64,000 bases of DNA from Palsa-661 sp035535015 (GCA_035535015.1 DATLQU010000066.1:36500-100499), one strand, 5' to 3'; shown: positions 1 through 8,392, numbered from the stretch's first letter. Numbers and translations are program-made. The notes: a model not told the origin generated them from the letters alone.

Positions 1-200
1 GCCCCGTGGGGGGAGGGCTCGTGGGGGTAGAGGGTCCGGCACGACCGGCACCAGAGCTCGGCGCCCTCGGTGGTCTCCGAACCCGTCACCCGGCCGCCGG
101 CGTCCACCGTCAGGTAGATCCGCCGGACCTCGGCCAGATCGTCCCCCGGACCACCGCAGCTGGCGCAGCTCTCGTCGGGCCTTTCCTCTGTGGAGGGCAT
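1..200 (-). CDS. Small zinc-ribbon protein, partial (runs off left edge)
   Basis: An open frame of 66 codons starts at ATG 200 and reaches the window edge without a stop. It begins MPSTEERPDES and contains two cysteine pairs, CASC near residue 12 and CRSC near residue 51, followed by TLYPHEPSPHG; this spacing is that of a small zinc ribbon. A TACCGT -10-like hexamer at 208-213 (minus strand) lies exactly 7 bases before the ATG, the leaderless pattern seen for several other genes here. It is divergent from panB. No function can be assigned. Confidence 0.6.
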   Translation of the reverse strand, partial: MPSTEERPDESCASCGGPGDDLAEVRRIYLTVDAGGRVTGSETTEGAELWCRSCRTLYPHEPSPHG

Positions 201-207
201 CGGGGGA

Positions 208-217
208 ACGGTACACT
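208..217. promoter_or_regulatory. Overlapping divergent -10 elements (zinc-ribbon gene / panB)
   Basis: The ten bases ACGGTACACT hold TACACT (212-217) on the plus strand toward panB and TACCGT (213-208) on the minus strand toward the zinc-ribbon gene. The two hexamers share the central GTA, so polymerase can probably serve only one gene at a time. Confidence 0.45.
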
Positions 218-284
218 GGGGGTCTTCGGTCCCCGACGCCGCCGGCAGCCCCTGGCGCTGGACGGCAAGGAGGTTCCGCTCGAC

Positions 285-1136
285 ATGGCTGACCCTGTCA
301 CCACCACCAGCGCCCCGCCCCCGAAAGTCACCGTCCCCATGGTCCGCGCCCGCAAGCGCAGCCACGGGGACGAGCCCCTGGTCATGCTGACCGCCTACGA
401 CACCCCCGGCGCCCGGATCGCCGACGCCGCCGGGGTCGACATCATCCTGGTGGGCGACTCGGTGTCCAACGCCGTCCTCGGCCACGACGACACCCTCCAG
501 GTCGACGTGGCCGCCATGGCCCACCACGTCGGGGCCGTCGGCCGGGCCGGGCCGCGCGCCCTGCTGGTGGGCGACATGCCCTGGCTCAGCTACCACCTCT
601 CGCCCGAGGACGCCGTCGGCAACGCCGCGGTCCTCATCCGGGCCGGGGCCGAGGCGGTCAAGCTCGAGGGTGGCCGGCCCCGGCTGGCCGTGGTGGAGGC
701 CCTGCTGAACGCCGAGATCCCCGTCATGGGCCACCTCGGACTCACCCCCCAGTCCGTCCACGCCATGGGCGGCTACCGGGTCCAGGCCCGCTCGACCACG
801 GCGGCCGAGGCTCTCATGAACGACGCCAAGGCCCTGGCCGCCGCCGGCTGCTTCGCCATCGTCTTGGAGGGTGTCCCCGACGTGGTGGCCGTCCGGGTGA
901 CCGAGGAGGTGGACGTCCCCACCATCGGCATCGGCGCCGGCGCCGGCTGCGACGGCCAGGTCCTCGTCTTCCACGACCTCCTGGGACTGCGCCAGGGGCC
1001 GCCGGCCAAGTTCGTCCGCCAGTACGCCGACCTCACCTCGGTGGCCGTCACCGCCATCTCCTCCTGGGCGGCGGACGTCCGCGGCGGGACCTTCCCCTCC
1101 GCCGCCGAGACCTACCACCTCCCCATCGGTCACTAG
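285..1136 (+). CDS. panB: 3-methyl-2-oxobutanoate hydroxymethyltransferase
   Basis: PanB transfers a hydroxymethyl group from methylene-tetrahydrofolate to 2-oxoisovalerate, the first committed step of pantothenate synthesis in the cytoplasm. The 283-residue protein has the family's TIM-barrel signatures: LTAYD (35-39), VGDS with the metal-ligand Asp (56-59), VGDMPW, KLEGG (126-130), GHLGLTPQS and IGIGAG. The frame is open much further upstream, but ATG 285 is chosen because AAGGAGG (267-273) sits 11 bases before it and homology begins there. Other pan genes are not in the window. Confidence 0.95.
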   Translation: MADPVTTTSAPPPKVTVPMVRARKRSHGDEPLVMLTAYDTPGARIADAAGVDIILVGDSVSNAVLGHDDTLQVDVAAMAHHVGAVGRAGPRALLVGDMPWLSYHLSPEDAVGNAAVLIRAGAEAVKLEGGRPRLAVVEALLNAEIPVMGHLGLTPQSVHAMGGYRVQARSTTAAEALMNDAKALAAAGCFAIVLEGVPDVVAVRVTEEVDVPTIGIGAGAGCDGQVLVFHDLLGLRQGPPAKFVRQYADLTSVAVTAISSWAADVRGGTFPSAAETYHLPIGH

Positions 1137-1356
1137 CCAAACCGGCCGACCGGTCACGAGCCGAACCGGCCACGAACCCGACGGCCCCCGAGTCCCGGGC
1201 GGGATCGGCCCCGGAAGGAGGCCGGCGGCCGTCGGCTACGATGGATGGCGGCCACGACCGGGTGTGATCCACCGGCTAACAGGTCGTGCACCCTGCCCCG
1301 CGCTCGGCGGGGCCCCGGGCGCAGGAGCGTCGGGTCCAGAGGGAGGTGAGCCGCGC

Positions 1357-1713
1357 GTGCGGCCTTACGAAGTTGTGATCATCTTCGACACCGAGGTGGA
1401 GGAGTCGGCTATCACGGCCGTCCTCGAGCGGGGTCTCGACGTCATCCGGAACAACGGCGGGACGGTGGGCACGGTCGACCGCTGGGGCAAGCGGACCCTC
1501 GCCTACGAGATCCAGAAAAAGCGTGAGGGTTACTACGTGGTGGCAGAGTTCACCGCCGAGCCCAAGGCGGCCGCCGATCTCGACCGGTTGCTGGTCCTGG
1601 CCGACGAAGTGCTCCGGCACAAGATCATGCGGGTACCCGACGAGGCCATCGGCGCGTCGACCCGGCCCAAGACGCCGGTCCGGTCGGCGCCCTCGGGCGA
1701 CCGCGAACGCTGA
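1357..1713 (+). CDS. rpsF: 30S ribosomal protein S6
   Basis: Ribosomal protein bS6, which binds the 30S platform with S18. The 118-residue sequence has the family start RPYEVVIIFDTEVEE, the internal motif RWGKRTLAYEIQKKREGYY and the basic end typical of S6. The open frame extends upstream, but GTG 1357 is preceded by GGGAGGTGAG (1341-1350) at a good distance and matches the normal N-terminus. It is the first gene of rpsF-ssb-rplI. Confidence 0.95.
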   Translation: MRPYEVVIIFDTEVEESAITAVLERGLDVIRNNGGTVGTVDRWGKRTLAYEIQKKREGYYVVAEFTAEPKAAADLDRLLVLADEVLRHKIMRVPDEAIGASTRPKTPVRSAPSGDRER

Positions 1714-1738
1714 GACCGGAAAGAGCGGAGGAATCACC

Positions 1739-2218
1739 ATGGCCAACGGAAATAACGTCGCACTGGTCGGCAACATCACCCGTGACCCCGAACTCCGGTT
1801 CACGCCGACCGGTCAGGCCACGGCGACCTTCGGGCTCGCCGTGAACCGGCGCTGGCAGAACCGGCAGACCCAGGAGTGGGAGGAGGCCACATCCTTCTTC
1901 GACGTGGTCTGCTGGCGGGAGATGGCCGAGAACGCGGCCGAGAGCCTCAGTCGCGGTTCCCGGGTCCTCGTCACCGGCCGGCTCGAGCAGCGTTCCTGGG
2001 AGACGGCCGACGGGGACAAGCGGTCGAAGATCGAAGTGGTGGCCGACGAGATCGGCCCGAGCCTGCGCTGGGCCACGGCCCAGGTCACCAAGAACGAGCG
2101 CCGGGGACCGGGCGAAGGCGCCCCCGCCCCCCGTCAGGCGGCCGCGGCGACGGCGTCGGCCTCGGCCGGGTCGTCCGACCAGGGCGGCGGCTACGGATTC
2201 GACGAGGAGCCCTTCTGA
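1739..2218 (+). CDS. ssb: Single-stranded DNA-binding protein
   Basis: SSB coats single-stranded DNA during replication, recombination and repair, and recruits partners through its acidic tail. The 159-residue protein has an N-terminal OB fold (about residues 1-110: NNVALVGNITRDPELRFT, FFDVVCWREMAENAAESL, GRLEQRSWE), a Gly/Ala/Ser-rich linker and the diagnostic C-terminal tip DEEPF. The start ATG 1739 follows a GCGGAGGA ribosome site (1725-1732). Its stop overlaps the rplI start (TGATG), so the two are probably translationally coupled. Confidence 0.96.
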   Translation: MANGNNVALVGNITRDPELRFTPTGQATATFGLAVNRRWQNRQTQEWEEATSFFDVVCWREMAENAAESLSRGSRVLVTGRLEQRSWETADGDKRSKIEVVADEIGPSLRWATAQVTKNERRGPGEGAPAPRQAAAATASASAGSSDQGGGYGFDEEPF

Positions 2219-2667
2219 TGCGCGTTCTCCTGCGCGACGACATCTCCGGAGTGGGCAAGCGGGGCGACATCGTCGATGTGGCCAAGGGCTTCGCCCGCAA
2301 TTACCTCCTCCCCACCGGCCGGGCCCTGCTGGCCGGGGACAAGATCGAGACGCAGGCCACGGCCATGCGCCGGGGCCGCGATCTCCGCAACGTGGCCGAC
2401 CGCGACGCGGCGAGGTCGGTGGCCGCCGTCCTGGCCGCCGCCACCATCACCGTAACGGCGCGGGCCGCCGCCGAGGGCCGGCTCTTCGGATCGGTCTCCG
2501 CCGCCGACATCGCCGACGCCGTCACCGCCCAGACCGGTGCCGAGATCGACCGGCACAAGGTCTCCCTGGCCGAGCCGATCAAGACCGTGGGAACCCATAT
2601 GGTCCCGGTCCAGCTCCACGACGAGGTCTCGACCGAGCTCACCGTCGAGGTCGTCGCCAGCGCCTGA
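2218..2667 (+). CDS. rplI: 50S ribosomal protein L9
   Basis: Ribosomal protein bL9 lies at the base of the L1 stalk. The 149-residue length is normal. The N-terminal lobe MRVLLRDDISGVGKRGDIVDV followed by KGFARNYLLPTGRA is diagnostic, and a helix links it to a C-terminal RNA-binding domain (GRLFGSVSAADIADAV). The ATG shares a base with the ssb stop codon. Usually rpsR (S18) lies between ssb and rplI; here there is no room for it. Confidence 0.96.
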   Translation: MRVLLRDDISGVGKRGDIVDVAKGFARNYLLPTGRALLAGDKIETQATAMRRGRDLRNVADRDAARSVAAVLAAATITVTARAAAEGRLFGSVSAADIADAVTAQTGAEIDRHKVSLAEPIKTVGTHMVPVQLHDEVSTELTVEVVASA

Positions 2668-2743
2668 GCCGGGGGCTGTCACAACCCCTGCCTAGGGTCG
2701 GTCCCGTGGTGGTCGCCGGTAGTTCGGGCTGGTCAACGGTCCG

Positions 2744-2798
2744 TGTGGATCAACAGGTTGTCCCCAGGGTTATCCGCTGGAAGGGCGCGCTGTCCACA
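2744..2798. promoter_or_regulatory. Cluster of DnaA-box-like sequences upstream of dnaB
   Basis: Four 9-mers resembling the actinobacterial DnaA box TTGTCCACA lie in 55 bases: TGTGGATCA (2744-2752, reverse orientation), TTGTCCCCA (2758-2766, one mismatch), TTATCCGCT (2770-2778) and CTGTCCACA (2790-2798, one mismatch). They lie between rplI and the replicative helicase gene. DnaA binding, and whether this is a control site or part of an origin, is inference. Confidence 0.5.
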
Positions 2799-2881
2799 GG
2801 GTCATCCCTAGGCAAACGGCCGGATTTCCCCAGGTTGCTCCCCTCGTTCCCCCCAGGCCGGATGGGGGAGGGTAGGGGCAC

Positions 2882-4252
2882 ATGACCCAGGCACTCGAAG
2901 AGACCCCCGTCCGCCGGTTCCCGGGCGCCGGCGGCCGGGTCCCCCCGCACAATCTCGATGCCGAGGAGTCACTGCTCGGAGCCATGCTGCTCTCGCGTGA
3001 CGCCACCGCTTCGGCCATCGAATTCTGCGCCTCCGACGACTTCTACAAGCCGGCCCACGCCCACATCTTCGGGGCCATCACCGCCCTCTACACCCGGGGG
3101 GAGCCGGCCGACCCGGTGACGGTGGCCGACGAGTTGCGCCGGTCGGGGCTGCTCGAGGCCGTGGGCGACCCCTCGGTTCTGATCTCCCTGCAGGTGAACA
3201 CCCCGTCGACGGCGAACGCCTCCTACTACGCCAAGATCGTCGAGGAGCACGCCCTGCTCCGGCGGTTGGTGACGGTGGCGGGGGAGATCGCCGAGCTCGG
3301 TTACAGCGTCCCCGAGGACGTGACCGAGGTGGTCGACCGGGCCGAGTCGATGATCTTCGAGGTAGCCCAGCGCCGGATGGTGGACACCATGTCCCCGCTG
3401 CGCGACCTGCTGGCGCAAAGCCTCGACCACCTGGAAGCCCTGGTCGAGCGGGGGGAGACGATCACCGGGGTGCCCACCGGCTACCGGGACCTCGACGCCC
3501 AGCTGGCCGGCCTGCAGGCCGGGAACCTGGTGGTGGTGGGGGCCCGGCCGGCCATGGGGAAGACCTCCTTCGCCCTGGGCATCGTCAGCCACGCGGCGGT
3601 CCACGCCCGGGTGCCGGTGCTGCTGTTCTCGCTGGAGATGAGCCACCTGGAGCTGACCCAGAGGATGCTCTGCTCGGAGGCGGGGGTGGACGCCACCCGG
3701 ATGCGCAACGGGGCGCTGCTCGAGTCGGACTGGCCCCGGATCTCGAACGCCATCGGCCGGCTGGGCGACGCCCCCATCTTCATCGACGACAACCCCAACG
3801 TCACCGTCATGGACATCAGGGCCAAGTCCCGCCGGCTGAAGGCCCGATCAGGTCTGGGCCTGGTGGTGGTCGACTACCTGCAGCTGATGTCGGGCCACGG
3901 CCGGAGCCGGGCCGAGAACCGTCAGGTCGAGGTGTCGGAAATCAGCCGTGGACTGAAGGTGCTGGCCCGGGAGCTCGAGATCCCGGTGGTGGCGTTGTCG
4001 CAGCTCTCGAGGAACCTGGAGATGCGCCAGGACAAGCGGCCGGTGCTGGCCGACCTGCGGGAGTCGGGCTCCATCGAGCAGGACGCCGACGTGGTGCTCT
4101 TCATCTACCGCGACGAGGTCTACAACCCCGACTCGCCGGAGCGGGGCTCGGCGGAGATCATCACCTCCAAACACCGAAACGGGCCCACCGGGGTCACCCA
4201 TCTGGCTTTCGTCGACCGCTACACGCGCTTCGACGAGCAGGCCCGGGTCTGA
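2882..4252 (+). CDS. dnaB: Replicative DNA helicase DnaB
   Basis: DnaB is the hexameric helicase that unwinds DNA at the replication fork. The 456-residue protein has the N-terminal primase-interacting domain (about 20-125, starting PPHNLDAEESLLGAML), a linker and a RecA-like ATPase domain. Walker A is GARPAMGKTS (220-229); the Walker B segment VVVDYLQLM is near 330, and the C-terminus carries RESGSIEQDADVV. No intein interrupts it. GGGGGAGGG lies shortly before ATG 2882. It ends 4 bases from the convergent EthD-like gene. Confidence 0.97.
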   Translation: MTQALEETPVRRFPGAGGRVPPHNLDAEESLLGAMLLSRDATASAIEFCASDDFYKPAHAHIFGAITALYTRGEPADPVTVADELRRSGLLEAVGDPSVLISLQVNTPSTANASYYAKIVEEHALLRRLVTVAGEIAELGYSVPEDVTEVVDRAESMIFEVAQRRMVDTMSPLRDLLAQSLDHLEALVERGETITGVPTGYRDLDAQLAGLQAGNLVVVGARPAMGKTSFALGIVSHAAVHARVPVLLFSLEMSHLELTQRMLCSEAGVDATRMRNGALLESDWPRISNAIGRLGDAPIFIDDNPNVTVMDIRAKSRRLKARSGLGLVVVDYLQLMSGHGRSRAENRQVEVSEISRGLKVLARELEIPVVALSQLSRNLEMRQDKRPVLADLRESGSIEQDADVVLFIYRDEVYNPDSPERGSAEIITSKHRNGPTGVTHLAFVDRYTRFDEQARV

Positions 4253-4256
4253 GTCC

Positions 4257-4985
4257 TCAGGGGGTCTTGACCAGGTACTCGCTCATGGTGGAGGTCCGGA
4301 AGCGGCCCAGGTCGAGACAGGCGTTCACGCTCTCGAGCATCCGGCTGACGTTGGCCGTCAGCTCGTCGGCCGAGGAGGCCGAGTAGAAGAGCAGGGGATC
4401 GGCCAGGTGGCCGGCCGACGGCCAGGCTTCCTCCACGATGCCACCCACCTCGGGGGCGCCGTCGGTCAGGCCGCGGACGACCTCGTTGCGGACGTAGCGG
4501 GTCCGGGGCTGGAGCTCGGCGGAGAGAGGCGACTGGGTGCCGTGCCAGCGGTCGATCCACTGTCGGTAGTCGAGGCCCTCGGGCCGGTGGATCAGCGCCA
4601 CGGTCAGCACCCCGGGGGAGCGCTCCCCGTCGGGCCAGCTCCGGACCGGGGCGTGGGGGGTGGTGCCGTAGTCCTCGTAGAGTGACTCGACCACCAGATA
4701 GCCGGCATAGCGAAGGCCGAGACCGGCGATGAGCTGCTCGAACGGCTGTCGCCGGTCGTAGGAGTCGACCCAGACCGAGACCTCGGCCATATGGGGGTCC
4801 TCGCCCTGCGGGGTGGGCACCGGTGAGGGGGCCTCGGCGGCGGTGGAGTCGTGGACGTTGATCCCGAGGCCCCGGGCCCCGGCGGCCAGGAGCTCCGGAG
4901 CCGTCTCGGCCAGGAGCCGTCGGCGCAGGCCGTCGCCCTCGCCGGCAGCGTCTGTCCCCCAGACCAGATAGACGATCTTCTCCAT
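4257..4985 (-). CDS. EthD-like dimeric alpha/beta-barrel protein
   Basis: A 242-residue protein beginning MEKIVYLVWGTDAAGEGDGLRRRL. It looks like two consecutive ferredoxin-like halves of about 110 residues; the second contains VALIHRPEGLDYRQWIDRWH and VRNEVVRGL, a pattern seen in EthD-domain proteins. EthD is a small partner protein in ether degradation, but many relatives have no known role, so no reaction is assigned. The start ATG overlaps the kinase stop codon (ATGA), implying translational coupling to the two-component system upstream. Confidence 0.7.
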   Translation of the reverse strand: MEKIVYLVWGTDAAGEGDGLRRRLLAETAPELLAAGARGLGINVHDSTAAEAPSPVPTPQGEDPHMAEVSVWVDSYDRRQPFEQLIAGLGLRYAGYLVVESLYEDYGTTPHAPVRSWPDGERSPGVLTVALIHRPEGLDYRQWIDRWHGTQSPLSAELQPRTRYVRNEVVRGLTDGAPEVGGIVEEAWPSAGHLADPLLFYSASSADELTANVSRMLESVNACLDLGRFRTSTMSEYLVKTP

Positions 4986-6547
4986 CAGGACACGGTAGGC
5001 GGCGGACCGCTGGCGAAAGAGCCGGCCCCGTCGGGAAGGATCCGTGTCCCGGTCGGGTCGAGCCGGGCCAGGGGCAACCGGACCCAGAAGGTGGCACCGA
5101 GGCGGAGGCCGAGACCGCGGTCGGAGTCGGCGGCCGGTCCCGGGGCCATGGTGGGCGCCGGGGCCTCCGATTCCACGCCGACGGAGCCTCCGTGGGCCTG
5201 GGCGATGGCCGAGACGATGGCCAGGCCCAGACCGACACCGCCGGTGGCCCGGGCCCGGGAGGGGTCGGCCCGGTGGAAGGGTTCGAAGATGTGGAGCTGC
5301 TCCTCGGGGGCGATGCCCGGACCCAGGTCGGCCACGGTCAGAAGGGCGGTGTCGCCGTCGGTCCGGACGGCCACGGTCACCGGGGTCCCGGCCGGGGTGT
5401 GGGCGATGGCGTTGGCCACCAGGTTGTCGACCACCTGGCGGAGCCGGTTGGCGTCGCCCACCACCGTCACCGGGGCGGTGGGGGTGAAGCTGATCTGCCG
5501 GTCGGGCGCCTTCACCCGGCCGGCGTCCACGGCGGCGGCGGCGATGGCGGTCAGCTCCACGTGCTCGTGCTCGAGGGGCCGTTCCCGGTCGAGCCGGGCC
5601 AGCAGGAGCAGGTCGTCGACCAGCTCGCTCATCCGGTTGGCCTCCGACCGGATGTGGCGCATGGAGGTGGCCAGGTCCTCGGGCCGGTCGCGCGCCCCGC
5701 GTTCGAAGATCTCGGCGTAGCCGCGGATGGAGGTCAGGGGCGTCCGCAGTTCATGGGAGGCGTCGGCCAGGAAGCGCCGGAGCCTCTCCTCCGAGGCGGC
5801 GCGTGCCGCGAAGGCGACCTCGATCTCCGAGAGCATCGTGTTCAGCGCCACCCCCAGCCGACCCACCTCGGTGTGGGACTCGGTCTCCGCCACCCGCTGG
5901 GTCAGGTCGCCCCCGGCGATGGCCCCGGCCGTGGTGGCCATCTCGTCGAGGGGCCGCAGCCCCCGGCGGACCATCCACCACGACAGGCTGCCGAGCACGA
6001 TGAGGACGGCGGCCGAGACGAAGAGCTCCTGGCGGACCAGGTGGGCGAGGGTGTCGTTCTCGTCGGTCAGGGGCAGGGCGGCCACCACCACGAGACTCCC
6101 GATCCCGTTGTTGGGCTGTGTGATCTGGGCCACCGCCTCGTAGGAGTGGGCCCCGCAGCCGGTGCCGGTGACAACGAAGAAGGTCGAGGTCTTGGTCCCG
6201 CCCGAGGACACCGGCAGCGGGGTGGGCAGCTTGGCCGACCGGGCCCGGCGGCCGTTGAAGAAGCAGGCGCTCAGAAGGACACGGCCGGTGCTGTCGCGGA
6301 GCTGTCCGTAGGTGCCGGGCAGCACGGCGGTGTCGCCCGGCAGCTGGCAACTGCGGAAGCCGCCCTCGTTCTGGTCGAGGCAGATCTGCAGAGCCCGCGC
6401 CACCGGGCCGGGGGCGGCCAACAACTGCTGGTCGAGCCGGGCGGTCAGGAACGACTGCAGCGAGGTGTAGGTCACCACGTCGGAGACGATCAGTCCGCCG
6501 GCCACGATGCCTACCAGTACCAGCAGCAGCCGGAGGCGCAGGGTCAT
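4985..6547 (-). CDS. Sensor histidine kinase (OmpR-partner type)
   Basis: A 520-residue membrane kinase. Transmembrane helices lie at about 5-27 and 174-194 and enclose an external sensor region of about 145 residues with four cysteines (56, 67, 95, 131). A HAMP domain follows, then the phospho-acceptor H265 in DASHELRTPL, and an ATPase domain with an N box (VDNLVANAIAHTP), VADLGPGIAPEE and GVGLGLAIVSAI. The order regulator-kinase-EthD with 13 bases between the first two indicates one operon. The architecture recalls mycobacterial TrcS/TcrY kinases; the signal is unknown. Confidence 0.93.
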   Translation of the reverse strand: MTLRLRLLLVLVGIVAGGLIVSDVVTYTSLQSFLTARLDQQLLAAPGPVARALQICLDQNEGGFRSCQLPGDTAVLPGTYGQLRDSTGRVLLSACFFNGRRARSAKLPTPLPVSSGGTKTSTFFVVTGTGCGAHSYEAVAQITQPNNGIGSLVVVAALPLTDENDTLAHLVRQELFVSAAVLIVLGSLSWWMVRRGLRPLDEMATTAGAIAGGDLTQRVAETESHTEVGRLGVALNTMLSEIEVAFAARAASEERLRRFLADASHELRTPLTSIRGYAEIFERGARDRPEDLATSMRHIRSEANRMSELVDDLLLLARLDRERPLEHEHVELTAIAAAAVDAGRVKAPDRQISFTPTAPVTVVGDANRLRQVVDNLVANAIAHTPAGTPVTVAVRTDGDTALLTVADLGPGIAPEEQLHIFEPFHRADPSRARATGGVGLGLAIVSAIAQAHGGSVGVESEAPAPTMAPGPAADSDRGLGLRLGATFWVRLPLARLDPTGTRILPDGAGSFASGPPPTVS

Positions 6548-6560
6548 AAGAGGTGGAGGG

Positions 6561-7259
6561 TCACGACTCCGGCGGCGGCCGCAGGGTGTAGCCGACCCCC
6601 CGGACGGTGTGGATCAGGGGAGGTCCGAGGGAGTCGATCTTGCGCCGGAGGTAGGAGATGTAGATCTCGACCACGTTGGCGTTGCCGTCGAAGTCGTAGT
6701 TCCAGACCCGGTCCAGGATCTGTGACTTGGAGACGACCCGGCCGGCGTTCAGCAGCAGGTAGTGGAGCAGCTTGAACTCGGTCGGGGTGAGATCGATGGC
6801 AGTCGTCCCCCGGAAGACCTCGTGGGACTCCTCCTCGAGCCGGAGGTCGGCCAACTCCAGCCGTCCGTCGTCGTCGTCGCCGTGGACCCGTCGCAAGATG
6901 GCCCGGACGCGGACGATCAGTTCCTCCACACTGAAGGGCTTGGTCATATAGTCGTCGCCGCCCAGGGTGAAGCCCCGGAGCTTGTCGTCCAGGGTGTCGC
7001 GGGCGGTGAGGAAGAGCACCGGCGTCCGGGTGCCGGCCATGTCCCGGCTCATCCGTTCGAGGACCTCGAAGCCGTTCAGGTCGGGCAGCATCACGTCGAG
7101 GACGATCAATTGGGGCCGGAAGGTCCCCATGGCCTCGAGGGCCTGGCGGCCCAGATGGGCCACCCGGACGTCCATGCCCTCGTAGCGCAAGGCCATCGAG
7201 AGCAGGTCGGTGATGCTGTGCTCGTCGTCCACGACGAGGATGCGCGCGGGAGTGGACAC
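6561..7259 (-). CDS. OmpR/PhoB-family response regulator
   Basis: A 232-residue transcription regulator. The receiver domain (1-115) has the acidic pair D11-D12, phospho-acceptor D55 (VLDVMLPDLNG), T85 and K107 (YMTKPFS). The winged-helix effector domain (about 130-228) has LTPTEFKLLHYLLLN and HTVRGVGYTLRP. The start is GTG with AAAGGAGG 9 bases before it. It precedes its cognate kinase. Spaced direct repeats in the upstream region suggest autoregulation. Confidence 0.94.
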   Translation of the reverse strand: MSTPARILVVDDEHSITDLLSMALRYEGMDVRVAHLGRQALEAMGTFRPQLIVLDVMLPDLNGFEVLERMSRDMAGTRTPVLFLTARDTLDDKLRGFTLGGDDYMTKPFSVEELIVRVRAILRRVHGDDDDGRLELADLRLEEESHEVFRGTTAIDLTPTEFKLLHYLLLNAGRVVSKSQILDRVWNYDFDGNANVVEIYISYLRRKIDSLGPPLIHTVRGVGYTLRPPPES

Positions 7260-7298
7260 GGTCTTCGGCCTCCTTTGCCGCGATCCTGAACGAGTGTT

Positions 7299-7316
7299 CT
7301 GTGGGTCTCCTGTGAA
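7299..7316 (-). promoter_or_regulatory. Direct repeats upstream of the response regulator
   Basis: On the minus strand TTCACAG and CCCACAG occur about 11 bases apart upstream of the regulator's ribosome site. OmpR/PhoB-family regulators typically bind direct repeats with about this helical spacing, so this may be an autoregulatory operator. The rest of 7260-7402 holds no gene. Confidence 0.3.
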
Positions 7317-7402
7317 GAGCGTCGACCGGCTCTCATTCTCAGAAATCTCACAGTATCGGGGAGGATCGTGAAGAGGTCGGAGAGGACCCGCCGGGGAGCG
7401 GC

Positions 7403-7729
7403 TCAGCCGCGGGCGTCGGGGTGACTGACCAGCCGGCGACGGACCACCTTGGCCACCGGGCGCCGGCCGCCGTCCCGTGGCGTGGTGCCGTCCAGCGGCG
7501 TGGTGCCGTCGATCGGCGCGGTGCCGTCGATCGGCGCGGTGCTGTCGAGAGACCGGACGGTCTCGTGGCGCGCCGTGGCCGTCTTCCGAAGACGGCCGCC
7601 TCCGGCGGCGCTCGGGTGCCGACCGGTGTCGATCGCTGTCGCCGAAGGAGAATCCGTCCCGGCGCCGACCGACAGCAGGGTCTCGTCGATGAGCCGGACT
7701 ATTTCGTCACAGCGGTCGCCCAGAGTCAT
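7403..7729 (-). CDS. Small protein with hexapeptide repeats, function unknown
   Basis: A 108-residue ORF starting MTLGDRCDEIVRLIDETLLS, a plausible amphipathic helix, followed by a polar basic segment and four consecutive six-residue units (TAPIDG, TAPIDG, TTPLDG, TTPRDG) and a basic end VAKVVRRRLVSHPDARG. GAAGGAGGG lies just before the ATG and third codon positions are GC rich, which supports coding. The repeats come from an 18-bp tandem repeat in the DNA, so repeat number may vary between strains. I do not recognise a family. Confidence 0.55.
   Translation of the reverse strand: MTLGDRCDEIVRLIDETLLSVGAGTDSPSATAIDTGRHPSAAGGGRLRKTATARHETVRSLDSTAPIDGTAPIDGTTPLDGTTPRDGGRRPVAKVVRRRLVSHPDARG
7470..7549 (+). 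repeat. 18-bp tandem repeat, four units plus a partial one
   Basis: Units at 7470, 7488, 7506 and 7524 read roughly CCGTCGATCGGCGCGGTG, with units 3 and 4 identical; a partial unit follows at 7542. They encode the hexapeptide repeats of the minus-strand gene around them. Confidence 0.85.
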
Positions 7730-7917
7730 CGGGACCCTCCTTCGTCACCCCATCATCGGCGTGGCGTGTCGCCCGCTGAAGGACGTGACCTCTTTGTCGG
7801 TCTCGGTGGTCGTCTTGGCCACGGCACGTGACGAATTGATCCGCTCTACGATGCGGTCCGGCCGGTCGCTTCTCCTTCTGGCATCGGTGCATGACCGACA
7901 GATACCCGGAGACGGCC

Positions 7918-8379
7918 GTGGACGACACATCGCAGTTGCTAGCGGACCGGGCGGCGTTGCGCGACCTGGTCGACGCCTACGCCCGCCACGTCGATCGCCG
8001 CGACGCCGAGGCGGTGGCCGCGCTCTTCACCGCCGACGGCAGGCTCGTCTCCCGGTTGCACAACCCGGCGGCCGACGCCCCCATCGTCCGCCGGGGCCGG
8101 GACGAGATCGCCACCGCCCTGGTGGCCGGGCTCGACCGGTATATCGCCACCACCCACATCGTGGGAGGCCAGGTCGTGGCCCTCGACGGCGACCGGGCAT
8201 CGGGGGACACCGTCTCTCTGGCCCACCACGTCTACGAAACGGCCGGGACCCGCCGGATGCTCGTGATGGCCGTCCGCTACACCGACACCTACGCCCGCCA
8301 GCCCGGGGGATGGGGCTTCGCCGAACGCCAACTGCACCTCGACTGGCGCGAGGACAGACCCTTGGAGGACCGATCATGA
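7918..8379 (+). CDS. SnoaL-like (NTF2-fold) protein
   Basis: About 153 residues: DDTSQLLADRAALRDLVDAY, then ARHVDRRDAEAVAALFTADGRL, a pattern typical of SnoaL_4/NTF2-like proteins with a cone-shaped ligand pocket. Members include ketosteroid isomerases, dehydratases and cyclases; the substrate here is unknown. ATG 7891 is possible, but GTG 7918 has GGAGA (7908-7912) in front and begins where homology usually starts. It ends just before an F420-type oxidoreductase, suggesting co-transcription. Confidence 0.8.
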   Translation: MDDTSQLLADRAALRDLVDAYARHVDRRDAEAVAALFTADGRLVSRLHNPAADAPIVRRGRDEIATALVAGLDRYIATTHIVGGQVVALDGDRASGDTVSLAHHVYETAGTRRMLVMAVRYTDTYARQPGGWGFAERQLHLDWREDRPLEDRS

Positions 8380-8392
8380 CCGAGCCGATCTC

